A stretch of 22,126 nucleotides of DNA from Pyronema omphalodes (GCA_024516155.1 JAJJXM010000179.1:1-22126), one strand, 5' to 3'. Positions 1-8,896 are shown, numbered from the stretch's first letter. Notes: generated from the sequence alone by a model not told the origin. Numbers and translations: made by a program.

Positions 1-640
1 TATCTCTCCATTGTTCGCCGTTACAGCAAGCTTGCATCTGCCTTTCTTGATGAAGTTTAAGAGCTCCTTGAGTTCACCAGAAAACTCAGGTGGGTGAGGT
101 AATTCGAGAGGGCGGGTGTTCGGGAGAGTACTGTTTTTCGTCAGGGCTTGCAACAGTCGAACAGAGGCGTTGGTGCTTTCGAGATCCCTCTTCAAATCGC
201 TTATTTGTTGGTCGCAGAGGAAGTTGTCCTTTCAAGCTTCTGCTAGTTCGACTCGAAGATCGTGTCTTAGTTGACAGTCTCGTTTGTATTCCTTTACAGT
301 GTTGCCGACCAGTTTAAGCTTTGGGGGGTCCTCTTGGACCTCCAGCCTTCCGGCTTTGTTGAGGAACAGGGCCACGACAATCTTGTCACTTTGATCCATT
401 TTGCGGTTTTGACGGAGGTGCCAGATATTGGTTTCGTCGTTGTATTGAATTCGAGTTGCTGAATATTCGTTTCCGAGTTGTCGAGCCATTTCGATTTCGT
501 CAAGGACAACGGGGTGTTCGAGGGAACGGAAGATCGGTGATAGATTGATGAATTCGTAGAACCAGAGGTTGTGGAGCACGCAGAGCTTGTTGTGATGGAG
601 AGTTGACGGTAGAGCCGGCAGGTGTTGATTAGACAGTCAT
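1..640 (-). pseudogene. Gag-like protein fragment of an LTR retrotransposon, broken and cut by the window edge
   Basis: Seen: the minus strand is open in one frame from about 633 down to base 1, except for one TGA at 232-234. The reading before the stop is charged (115 residues from 579). After the stop it continues in the same frame into a proline-rich stretch and the motif PPEFSGELKELLNFI. Family knowledge: a P-x-F-x-G-x(3-5)-L-x-x-F/L motif marks the start of the capsid domain in many fungal Ty3/Gypsy Gag proteins, so this is probably the Gag N-terminus running into capsid and leaving the window at base 1. A possible ATG lies at 638-640, one base out of frame, just inside the right arm of an inverted repeat. 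The host element cannot be identified. Coding is clear from the long open frame through the stop; the Gag assignment rests on a short motif. Confidence 0.5.
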
Positions 641-667
641 GTTGTAACGGCGAACAAGGGAGAGATA
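1..667. repeat. 25-bp inverted repeat pair (1-25 and 643-667)
   Basis: Bases 1-25 and the reverse complement of 643-667 agree at 24 of 25 positions. The arms enclose the Gag-like fragment. Read outward, both arms encode nearly the same peptide (VTANNGEI on the left minus strand, VTANKGEI on the right plus strand). The right arm stays open to a TGA near 750. This fits an inverted partial duplication or an inversion within a gag gene better than classical transposon termini. The window edge hides anything left of base 1, so a target duplication cannot be tested. Confidence 0.6.
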
Positions 668-1164
668 GCTGACGGAGAACCTGAGGGCTCTCCTCAATTA
701 TTCACTCTTGAGTTCAATGAAGATATCCTCATCATAACTTCAACGTGAGAAACTCTTAAGCTGTGTCAAGCATCAACTTAGATATCTCTCTGTTCAGAAG
801 TTAAGGAAATCAACAAAGATGTCCAGGGACAAAGAGATCCAAAGACTGGGACGAAAACGTGGACGTAAACACAGACCGACAAAGTATTTGAATTGGTAAA
901 TGAACAAATAACTATATCAGCAGAAAAGAAAAACAAAATAAACAAACAAAGAAACAATCGTTTTATATACGATTTTTCCTCCTTACACGCCGAGCCACTA
1001 TTTGCATTTTTTTCCTGAAAAATAACTAAGTAAACAATGCGGTCACGGTTGCACGTTCTAGACGCGCTAAGACGTTCAACCATATTAGCGTGATTGCGGG
1101 CACAGCCTGGTCGTGCGCTGGTTAGCACATCTCGTGTGCGCGATTGCGTACTTCGCGTGCCCAC

Positions 1165-1316
1165 TAGCGTAACCCTAAGCAAAGTCACGCGCGCACTTCC
1201 AAAACCCTAATCCTGCGCGTGCTTCCGTAAGCCTAAACCTAGCTGTGCGCGTACGGTCACAAACCTAACCCTACTTTGTGTGCATGCAGGTGCAATCCTA
1301 ACCTTAGTCATGTGAA
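1165..1316. repeat. Degenerate ~32-bp tandem array with telomere-like CCTAACCCTA motifs
   Basis: Five units carry a CCCTAA-like core starting near 1173, 1205, 1232, 1264 and 1297, spaced 27-33 bp. The spacers are rich in alternating GTGCGCGTGC. Another CCCTAACCCTA followed by GTCACGTGTGCGC lies near 1402-1425, outside the regular array. The core matches the fungal telomere repeat complement (CCCTAA), but the units are far longer than six bases. It is therefore an interstitial or subtelomere-style minisatellite, not a telomere. Confidence 0.55.
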
Positions 1317-1378
1317 TGGAGATCAGCTGCGTTTCAGCAATGGTGCAATACTGATACGAGATGACGTGAGGGGATCTT

Positions 1379-1394
1379 ATCTTATCGATAAGAT
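1379..1394. repeat. Perfect 16-bp palindrome ATCTTATCGATAAGAT
   Basis: The sequence is its own reverse complement and holds back-to-back TTATC/GATAA cores. A further CTTATC overlaps on the left, giving several GATA-type motifs within 20 bp. GATA zinc-finger regulators of fungi bind HGATAR. No gene is next to it, so a regulatory role is only a possibility. Confidence 0.5.
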
Positions 1395-1482
1395 GCTCGT
1401 GCCCTAACCCTAGTCACGTGTGCGCACATCAGTAGATCATTGCGCGTGCATACTGATCTACTACTGATAAGGAACACGTGAC

Positions 1483-1511
1483 CGATCTTATCTTATCGGA
1501 TAAGAAGATCG
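1483..1511. repeat. Imperfect palindrome with clustered GATAAG/CTTATC motifs
   Basis: The left arm CGATCTTATCTTATC and right arm GATAAGAAGATCG are complementary apart from a small gap, around one central base. It is a second, diverged version of the GATA-rich palindrome about 100 bp upstream and lies just left of the 1514-1529 repeat. Confidence 0.45.
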
Positions 1512-1529
1512 CTTGTCAAGAATCAACTT

Positions 1530-1858
1530 TGACATGCTCTTAGGAGCCAACATTACGGTTGGTATCCTTTAGACATTAGGAATAACCGTGGCCGTGGGGT
1601 ATCTATTTGCCACGGAGAGGAAAGACTAAAAATCACCATTGTTGGGGATTTCGAGATTAGGGTTGATACACCCGTCTCAGGAAGGAATTAGCGAGAAAAG
1701 GGGATAAGCGAATGAATGATTTAAGCGAGGAATTGGGGAGGGAATAAGGGAACGGGGAATTAAACAGAATACCGAGAAACGCGAGCTATGTCAACTCCGT
1801 TGTTCAAATCATGAAACCCCGAACGAACATGGCCCTATGGTACAAGAAAACGAGTGAG
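1530..1858. other. Intergenic DNA without a recognisable feature
   Basis: No credible open reading frame, RNA gene or strong repeat is visible. The sequence grades into the TTTAGTTAAACACC repeats at its right end. Confidence 0.5.
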
Positions 1859-2505
1859 AGTGGTTTAGTTCAAACACCTTCGTGGTTTAGCTAAACACCG
1901 AAAGTGTTTAGTTAAACACCCTAAACACCAAAGTTGTTTAGTCTGATTTAAGGTGTTTAGCCAAACCACCCATCGTTGTTTCAAAGTGTTTAGTTAAACG
2001 CCCCTAAACACCGAAGTTGTTTAGGGTGATTTAAGGTGTTTAGCTAAACCACCTAGCGTTGTTTAGTTAAACAACTACCTTGATTTTTTTGTTTTTGTGG
2101 GGTTTATTTAAACACCCTAGGAGTGTTGAAATAAACACCTTCTTTTTGGCTTATTCTTCGGTATTTATTTAAACATCCTAGGGGTGTTTAGATAAACACC
2201 CTAGAGGTGTTCAAGGATGTTTCAATAAACACCTTCTTTTTCGCTTATTCTTCGGTATTCATTTAAACATCCTAGGGGTGTTGAGATAAACACCCTAAAT
2301 AAACACCTTCTTTTTCGCTTATTCTTTGGTGTTTATTTAAACACCCTAGGGGTGTTTAACGATGTTTAAATAAACACCTTCTTTTTTACATATTCTTTGG
2401 GGTTTATTTAAACACCCTAGGGGTGTACAAATAAACACCTTCTTCTTCGCCTATTCTCCGAGGTTTATTTGAACTATCCTCTGACGTTTAAATAAACATC
2501 TACAG
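1859..2505. repeat. Left block of palindromic AAACACC/GGTGTTT repeats
   Basis: The block is built from AAACACC and its complement GGTGTTT, often joined as small palindromes such as GTTTAGTTAAACACC, or as an 18-20 bp hairpin around CCTAGG (AAACACCCTAGGGGTGTTT). From about 2100 it settles into imperfect tandem units that each contain ATAAACACCTTCTTTTTCGC. These begin near 2131, 2225, 2299, 2370 and 2431, so the spacing is 94, 74, 71 and 61 bp. Mixed orientation within units gives high hairpin potential. No coding is seen. Confidence 0.75.
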
Positions 2506-3122
2506 TCCACTTCCTAGGGATGGCGTTTCCATGGTTCATATAAATCACCCTGCAGTGTTCTACTGAACATTCAGTTTCAACCTGTAGAGCTGTGTTCTGT
2601 TTTTGTTTGTTGATGTAAGTGGATATTGCCTTAGTGCGCATCCCTTCCTTATGTTCTGTTCGTTCTGCCATTGTTGTTCCTTGTTCTTCATCCATTTAAT
2701 TCACTTGTTTTTCCACCTCCATCTTTCCCTCGTGTTTGACTGTAAGTCTTTCCTCATGTCAAATGTTTGTCCCTCAACAGAATTTGCTAGTTCATACACC
2801 ATACACCACTGGCGGGAAAAAAGAGAGAGAGGGGGGGAATTGGGATATGAACTTCTAGATACTCGCTGAGTCAAATACTGCAAACCAGCCCCACAAATAT
2901 CCACAATGCTAACCAGTCAAAAAGGATGCTCAGAAAACCTAAGTCTATTTATTGAAGCGATCCATGATTCCAGCATATGTAAGGGTCAATTAAAAAAGGC
3001 ACAAAGCGAATGGTACTATACAGAGAGCAGGAGCAGGAGTAGGAGGGGTGAGGAGGGAGGTGGGAGGTTCCTGTATGTATAGATAGAGGACCTCGCAATA
3101 GCTAGAGACATGTTATATAATG
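2506..3122. other. Core segment between two repeat blocks, no supported gene
   Basis: Short open frames exist on both strands but have neither recognisable domains nor convincing composition. The segment holds an AG-rich microsatellite-like run near 2819-2840 and a purine-rich stretch near 3020-3070. If the flanking repeat blocks are the arms of a foldback-type element, this is its unique middle. Confidence 0.4.
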
Positions 3123-3524
3123 AGCGAGTGGTTTAGTAATTAATTTAAAACATTTAAAAAATATCTGAGGTGCTTGATCAAACCACTATTGTGCAAGGTG
3201 TTTGAATCGGTTTTTAAAGGTGTTTAGTAGGTGATTAAAGAGGTGTTTCAAGGTGTTTAGTAGGTGTTTACATCGGTGTTTAAATGTGTTTAAAGGTGTT
3301 TAAATCGGTGTTTAAATCGGTGTTTAAATCGTTGTTTAAAGGTGTTTAGTAGGTGTTTAAAGGTCTTTAGTAGGTTTTTAAAGAGGTGTTTAGTAGGTGT
3401 TTAAAGGTGTTTAGTAGGTGTTGAAGGGGTGTTTAGTAGGTGTTTAAAGGTGTTTAGTAGGTGTTTAAAGAGGTGTTTGGATTAAACACCTTTTGTGGTT
3501 TAAAGTGTGCTTTGATTAAACACC
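3123..3524. repeat. Right block of GGTGTTTA tandem repeats
   Basis: GGTGTTTAGTAGGTGTTTAAAG-like units of about 22 bp, with variants carrying ATCG or AGAG insertions, repeat many times from about 3196 to 3480. Nearly all copies run in the GGTGTTT direction, unlike the mixed left block. The block closes with two AAACACC copies near 3485 and 3518, followed by a T run. The shared motif in opposite overall sense to part of the left block suggests an inverted pair of repeat arms. Confidence 0.75.
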
Positions 3525-4124
3525 TTTTTTTTGTACCCAGGGATGAGCTTCACAATAAGAACGTAGCGAGCTCGGTAAAATGCATCGGGAGAAAGAGTGG
3601 GGGAAAGATAGGCGAAAGGGGGTAGACGAAGAGAGGGATTCGAATATGGGATATCGGGGCAACCGGGGCTCGCTTAGCTCGCGAATGGACTCGAGCGGTG
3701 AAGAGATAAAAACAATAAAAAGGGGAAAAGGAAGCGAAGGGAATTGCGTAATAGTTTGAGTTATTAGTTAGCAAATTTTGTAATCACAGATTGAAGCGTG
3801 GAGAAGGGCGGGGAGGATTCTGGGAAATCCGAAGTGTCGGAGGTACGAAGAAGTTGACTCCCGGGCGTCGACAAAAAGAGCAGGCATGAAAAATGTATAA
3901 AGAGGGATAGAAAGGACACGTAGATATTCTCCACGCAATCAACTTACTTTCACCACCTACCTCCTCTCCCCTTGATTCGTCCATCCCTTCTGTGAACGAA
4001 ATCACCCAATAGGAAGAACCTCTAACCCTAACCCCGATCCCCTAACGCTGTCCCCATCTTCCCTCCTTCCCCATCGTTGGAGAATTCTCCTACTAGAAGG
4101 CCTTCCAGTAAAACTCCCGCCAGG
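3525..4124 (+). promoter_or_regulatory. Upstream region of Gypsy A, possible LTR/leader with a TATA box
   Basis: No supported gene lies here. A TATA-like TATAAAGA occurs at 3896-3903, about 225 bp before the gag ATG. It is followed by a pyrimidine-rich stretch, as expected for an LTR promoter and leader. I could not find convincing TG..CA LTR boundaries or a primer-binding site, and the 3' LTR of this element is outside the window, so the LTR cannot be confirmed by comparison. Confidence 0.35.
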
Positions 4125-5474
4125 ATGACCACAAGAACAATCGTGTTGCCTACTTCCCTTGCGTAACCGCTGGTGGTGCCTAACATTTCATTGCGTCTTC
4201 CCCCGAGGTACCCAACACCCGACAACATACCACTCCCTCCGATGCTGCATCCCTTCCAATTCAAGGAACTCGGCAAAGGAATTGACGAACACGCCCGACC
4301 TGCAAGCGCCGTGACCCCAGAAAACCTATCGAGACCACAAACCCCCGCTACGGACGAAAACAACTCCGGAATGTCAACTCCGCTCGGAAACCCAGGACCC
4401 CCCTTCTCGGCGGTCCAAATGACGACGGACCAGCTCCAAATGCTCCTCCAACAGCTTTACCAACCTCCTCTGTCTGGACAGCCGAAAATAGAAGACCCGG
4501 AACTGTACTACGGCAAGAGATCGAAATTACGGCCATTTCTCATCCATTGTGAATTGAAATTCAATTGCGAGGCCAATAAATTCGACCAAGACAGCAAGAA
4601 TGTCAACTACGCCGGTGCCAGATGCAGAGGAAATGCATGGTCCTGGATCGAACCATCCATGCAAGACGGGGTTAGCAAATATGGGACTTGGGCGGAATTC
4701 AAAATCGCCATCTGTAGGGCGTTTGGGGAAGCAGACAGTAAGGAGGTGGCCCGCCGTAAGTTCAAGACGACCAAGCTGGGAAATCGTTCCGCAGATCCAG
4801 ACCGGGCGGACTTCCAATGAATCATGGCAGACTTGGAGTATGATGACGCCATGTATATCGATCAATTCCACGATGGATTAAATATGGAAGTCCAGAAGCA
4901 ACTCGCTCTCCTTGACGAAAAACCCCGGTGCGTCACGGATTATGACAACGGATTCATCGCCCTTGATAACCGGCTCTTCAACTTCCGCACTCTTCGAAAC
5001 CGAAATGACCCTCCGTATTACCTGGACTTGAGAGAGACTTCTACCCAGTACTCGCGAACTCACGCTAATGTGCTACCCGAGCCCACCCCAATGGAACTCG
5101 ACGCAACCCGAAGATCCCGAGGCAAGGAAAGACTCGAGGAAGAACGACGACGAAAGAATAACGAGTGTTTCCGGTGTGGAAAGACCGGACATTTCTCTGC
5201 CCGCTGTCCCAACAAAAAGCCTTTTCCACCGAAGAAACCTTTCCGAGCCGCAGAAACCAGCATGGACGAAAGCGAGGAAACTGACGAATCGGGAAAAGGG
5301 GATCCCCCGAGTAAAGAAGTCGGATACCCTCCTGGGGAGACAAACATCAACCCGAAGCCCCCGGAAAATCCCTTCATCATTTCAAGTATAGGGAAATACC
5401 AACGTGACGAAAAAATTTTTTGGAAGTCGGGATTCAAGGGAAAAACAAAGAAACACACAAAACTACGGCTATAG
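4125..5474 (+). pseudogene. gag: Gypsy A Gag (capsid and nucleocapsid), two internal stops
   Basis: Gag forms the cytoplasmic virus-like particle and packages element RNA. I start it at ATG 4125. The same frame meets TAA at 4164-4166 and TGA at 4818-4820, yet stays coding in between and after. The region just before 4125 in this frame has no better start. Capsid-type features include W-rich segments around 4630-4700 and the run leading to FHDGL near 4870. A conserved-looking PMELDA lies near 5090. One CCHC knuckle, C-F-R-C-x4-H-x4-C at 5166-5207 (about residues 348-361), is the nucleocapsid motif. Downstream residues are Lys/Pro-rich. The stop at 4818 (TGA before ATCATG) reads most simply as a CGA codon hit by a C-to-T change. 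Gag continues to TAG at 5472-5474, overlapping the pol frame, which lies one base back. Confidence 0.8.
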
Positions 5475-8105
5475 TAGACTACAGGGCTGCCGAAAACTTC
5501 ATAGACAAAGATTACGCCGGAAAAATCAAGCTCCCCCTGGATAAGAAGACAATGGTACGGAGAGTATCAACCGTCAACGGCAGGGAGATTGCGAGCGGTC
5601 CAGTCACACATGGTACCACCGTGTGGTTGACTAGAAACAATCATCACGAGCGGATCAAACTACACTGTATCACCATAGGCAATTCCCCCTTCATGGTAGG
5701 ATTGCCAGGGCTGAAAAAACACAACCCGAACATTGACTGGAAGGAAGGAAAAGTGACCTTCGACTCTGAGAAATGTGCAAGGGAATCCTTGGATCCGTCC
5801 CCGCACGCCAAGACCGTCCCAGAGGAAGCAGCAATCAGACAGTACCAACGCAATTTAAACCCAAAAGGAAACTGCAGCCTGGACCGAAGTACTGAAGACG
5901 GTGACGCATACCCCAGCGAAAATGACGACATGTGTCTCGTTCATAACCAAGAAGGAAAACCTGAGGAGGGCACGAGTGAAGATATCCAGAACACCCTCAT
6001 GTTCCAACAACCTCTCGGTTCCAACGAATACTACGAAATAACGGAGACATTAAGCGAGAAACCCCAAAAAATCATCAGCGAGAAGATTCCCAACAAACCA
6101 AAACCCGAGGATGTTGTCCCAAAGGAATACCATGACTATCTGAGGGTCTTTAAGGAAAATGGTAATGGCTCACAACCCCCCCACCGCCATCATGATCATC
6201 GAATACCTTTGATAGATGACAAGATGCCTCGGTTCGAGCCTTTACGAGCACTGGACGAAAACAGGCTACAAGCCTTAAAAGAATACATCGATGACAGTTT
6301 AAGAAAGGGATGGATACGTAGTTCTATATCCCCCGCAGGAGCCCCCATCCACTTCGTAAAATAAAAAGACTGAGGCCTCCGGCTGTGCGTGGATTATGGA
6401 GGACTCAACGCTATCACCGTGAAAGATAGAACCCCGTCGCCACTAATCGGTAAGGCGTTAGATAGGTTGGCAAAGGCAAAGCTTTATACCAAACTGGACG
6501 TACGAGATGCCTACCAGAACCTCTGAAGAGCAAAAGGCGACGAGTGAAAGACCGCATTCACGACCAAATATGGCTTGTTCGGATACCTCGTCATGACGTG
6601 CGGCCTAACCAATGCCCCGGCATCGTTCCAACCCTGGATGAACGAAGTGTTGAGCGACTATTTGGACATCTTCTGTATGGCGTATCTCGATGACATTCTG
6701 ATTTACTCGGATGGCATAGAAACTCATCGAAAACATGTCCGCCTCATCTTAGAAAGAATCAAGCAAGTGGGCCTTAACCTGAAGGCGAGCAAGTGCAAAT
6801 TTCATACCAACAAGACAGAATATCTCGGGTACATCATTGCCCCAGACGGGATATCCATGGACCCGGAAAAGGTGAAAGCCGTGAAGGATTGGCAGGAACC
6901 TAGCAACGCAAAGGGCATCCAGAGCTTCCTGGGGTTCGCGAACTTTTATCGCCGATTCATAAGAGATTTCAGTAAAATCACTACTCCACTCACCAGGCTC
7001 ATACGAAAAGACGCACCATTCATATGGGACGACGCAGCCCAACAAGCGGTCGACAGCCTCGAACAGGCTATGATCTCCCAACCGATCTTGAAGCATTTCG
7101 AAACAACTCGCCCACTCACATTGGAAACCGACGCTTCGGATTACGCCATCGGAGCAGTGTGCTCTCAACCCGACGAAGACGGCACCCTACACCCTTTAGG
7201 ATACTTCTCCCGCAAACTAAAAGATGCGGAACGTAACTACGACATTCACGACAAGGAACTCCTAGCCATGCTGGAAAGCCTTCAGAAATGGGCTACGTAC
7301 TGTAAGAGCACTCAGCATCAGATTAAAATTCTCACCGATCACCAAAATCTGGAATACTGGAAGACCAAAAAGAATCTCAACCTACGTCAGGCACTGTGGG
7401 GCGAAGTCCTCGCTAATTACGACTTCTCCATTGTTTCTCGGCCAGGAAAACTAGCGGGAAAACCGGTCATCTTATCTCGCGAGTCAGGAGACTCGCCCTG
7501 GGAAGGGCAGGCAAAGCATCGGCAGAATAAAGACCGCATACTACTACCAGAACAATCTTTCCCGGCTAGTGTAGTAAGCCTAGCAAAACCCTCGCCTATC
7601 CCACACGATCCTCAGTTAGACCCCCCCGTGCTTAAACCCACCAGTTTAGCGCCTATGCCCAGTCTGGAAGAGTACGCAATCAGTTTAACACGATTACGGG
7701 AGGACGAAGCACTACTAGCAACAATAAAAGAAAAAATGGTGGAGGATCAGGTAATTCAGGGAATATTTACGAAGCTACGAAACGGGGAGAAACAAGACAC
7801 CAGAGTGGCGTTGGGACTTTGCAAGGAAGAAGAGGGACTGCTAAGATACGAAGGACTCATCTGGATTCCCCAAGATGACGAACTGCGACTAAAAATCCTC
7901 CACGACCATCACGATGTGTTAACTGCAGGACACCCAGGAAGAGCTCGAACGCTGGAACTGATTACTCGAAAATACTATTGGCCGCAACAACCCCAGTACA
8001 TCCAACGATACGTCGATACCTGCGACATGTGCAAACGAATCAAACCTATCCGACACGCCCCTTTCGGACTGTTAAACCCCCTACAATTACCAACAAGGCC
8101 GTGGG
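5408..8105 (+). pseudogene. pol: Gypsy A Pol: protease, reverse transcriptase, RNase H, integrase N-terminus; broken
   Basis: This polyprotein frame lies -1 to Gag and opens after a TGA at 5405. Protease: the catalytic Asp codon is at 5477, but the expected D-S/T-G-A reads D-Y-R-A, so the enzyme is dead. A typical G-L-P-x-L-x-K-H-N-P segment follows. Reverse transcriptase starts near 6110 and carries YLDD at 6683-6694; stops lie at 6362, 6371, 6524 and 6545. RNase H shows T-D-A-S-D near 7127 and TDHQNLEY near 7336. Integrase shows H-H (7904-7915), GHPGRARTLEL and C-x2-C at 8021-8032, which complete its zinc finger. The reading ends at the Gypsy B LTR before any catalytic DDE residue. Apart from the stops, the order and spacing match chromovirus Pol, and the integrase segment is clearly related to that of Gypsy B. 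Confidence 0.88.
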
Positions 8106-8330
8106 TATCAGAATCCGTATCCACGGGTTACTGACGACAGGCAGCGCGGGGTTTCGGCGAAGGGCGGGGCGGCGGCGGCTTGGAGATTGGGAATGGGCGA
8201 GGGTTTGATGGGAAATCACAGGTGAGTTTAGAAGAGATGCGAATGTCACAAGGGAACTTTTGTAGATAGGATTATAGTAATTAGAAACTTGATTGCGTTA
8301 AGAAAATCAACTACGTACAGATTTCCTCCT

Positions 8331-8336
8331 CTTATA
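8331..8336 (-). promoter_or_regulatory. TATA-like box in the Gypsy B LTR
   Basis: TATAAG on the minus strand. It sits at a place comparable to the stronger TATATAAG of the B' LTR (21495-21502), with about 225 bp left to the LTR 3' end, which suits U3/R initiation. Confidence 0.4.
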
Positions 8337-8361
8337 CTTGTTCCTTCATGACCCGTGACTC

Positions 8362-8387
8362 AGCATTCTCCGCCTGCGGAGAATGCT
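8362..8387. repeat. Perfect hairpin, 12-bp arms with 2-nt loop, in LTR of Gypsy B
   Basis: AGCATTCTCCGC (8362-8373) and GCGGAGAATGCT (8376-8387) are exact complements around CT. It lies just upstream of the TATA-like box in the element's own direction. Confidence 0.7.
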
Positions 8388-8389
8388 CC

Positions 8390-8700
8390 AATGCTAACCG
8401 CCGTGATAACTAAATACATGACCAACATCCCCCACCACTGCCAACCGCCGTAATTCCAAATAATAGAACAAGGGAACAATACATACCGAAAGATAACTAC
8501 CATGCTAACCGCCGTAATTCCAAATAATAAAGCAACAGTACATACCAAAAAGTCAACTTGCTAACTGCCGTAATTCAAAATACTAAAGAAACAATACATA
8601 CCAAAAAGATAACTACCTTGCTAACCGCCGTAATTCCACATACATAATAAATGAGTAAAAGATTCCAACATTTGCGTAACCGCCGTGATACCTAAAATAA
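8390..8700. repeat. ~61-bp minisatellite in U3 of the Gypsy B LTR
   Basis: Units share GCTAACCGCCGTAATTCC, an A-rich run and ACATACCAAAAAGATAACTAC. The CCGCCGTAATT core recurs near 8445, 8509, 8567 and 8626, with flanking degenerate copies (CCGCCGTGAT near 8399 and 8682). The B' LTR lacks this array and has a different 23-bp one instead, so the expansions arose separately. Confidence 0.7.
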
Positions 8701-8739
8701 TCCCAAATAATAAATGATTCCCAACATATGCAAATCCCC

Positions 8740-8762
8740 GGCAAGGGGCCCAGCCCCTTGCC
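8740..8762. repeat. Perfect hairpin, 10-bp arms with CCA loop
   Basis: GGCAAGGGGC (8740-8749) and GCCCCTTGCC (8753-8762) pair exactly. It lies about 15 bp downstream of the third-ORF stop in the element's direction, inside U3. Confidence 0.65.
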
Positions 8763-8885
8763 CTCAGCCTATCCCTATCACTTCATTATTGCGTAGCAGG
8801 TTGCTAGGGTGATGGTAACCACCCATAGCCCTGCGGTGGTGACGGCGGAGGCCAGGAGCATGTCACGGGAGCGTTGTGACAGAAG

Positions 8886-8896
8886 CCCCCCCCTCC
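8886..8896 (-). promoter_or_regulatory. Polypurine tract of Gypsy B
   Basis: The plus strand CCCCCCCCTCC reads GGAGGGGGGGG on the minus strand, ending four bases before the LTR start TGTCAC. It would prime plus-strand DNA synthesis. B' has the same tract at 21921-21929. Confidence 0.75.

Larger units (their letters stand above)
764..1529. repeat. 16-bp direct repeats (764-779 and 1514-1529) around a non-coding segment
   Basis: TGTCAAGCATCAACTT at 764-779 recurs at 1514-1529 with one mismatch (C to A). The ~735 bp between them hold no credible gene. They contain the telomere-like array and the GATA-rich palindromes. The right copy is followed directly by TGACA, so TGTCAAG..TTGACA (1514-1534) also forms a short palindrome. 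The repeats could be an aged target-site duplication of a retroposon or an LTR edge. Nothing in the sequence decides between these. Confidence 0.35.
4125..8105 (+). mobile_element. Gypsy A: decayed Ty3/Gypsy retrotransposon, truncated in integrase by Gypsy B
   Basis: Gag, protease, reverse transcriptase, RNase H and the integrase zinc-binding domain follow in Ty3/Gypsy order on the plus strand. The integrase reading stops at 8105, just after the motif L-P-T-R-P-W that precedes the catalytic core. Gypsy B's LTR begins at 8106. The left boundary lies somewhere in 3525-4125. It is the most mutated element in the window: at least six internal stops and one frameshift. At least three stops (4818, 6371, 6545) fit single C-to-T or G-to-A transitions from the expected codon; others, such as 6362, do not. 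This agrees with it being the oldest layer of the nest. Confidence 0.85.
8106..8881 (-). repeat. 3' LTR of Gypsy B (776 bp)
   Basis: On the minus strand it starts TGTCACAACG at 8881, directly after the polypurine tract, and ends CGGATTCTGATA at 8106. The ends form the short inverted repeat TGTCA/TGA(C or T)A, with the outer base pair mutated by a likely G-to-A change. The same outer sequence TCAGAATCCG and the same inner boundary recur in the B' LTR at 21170-21914. A TATA-like TATAAG lies at 8331-8336 (minus). The U3 part holds a ~61-bp minisatellite and two strong hairpins, and it encodes the tail of the third ORF. Confidence 0.8.

Noticed and set aside
778..1188. 136-codon minus-strand ORF
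   Set aside because: Its composition follows low-complexity and repeat DNA, part of it is the telomere-like array, and no domain is visible.
2474..2904. Short ORFs on both strands in the core between the repeat blocks
   Set aside because: Overlapping, short and without recognisable motifs; no support for coding.
1859..3524. CRISPR-like array
   Set aside because: The repeats are irregular in length and orientation, the spacers are themselves repeats, and the surroundings are eukaryotic transposons.
4021..4045. CTAACCCTAACCCC as a telomere or telomere scar
   Set aside because: Only two telomere-like repeats, inside the leader region of Gypsy A.
4527..4871. Minus-strand ORFs opposite Gypsy A gag and pol
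   Set aside because: They mirror a well-supported plus-strand coding region and have no domain content of their own.
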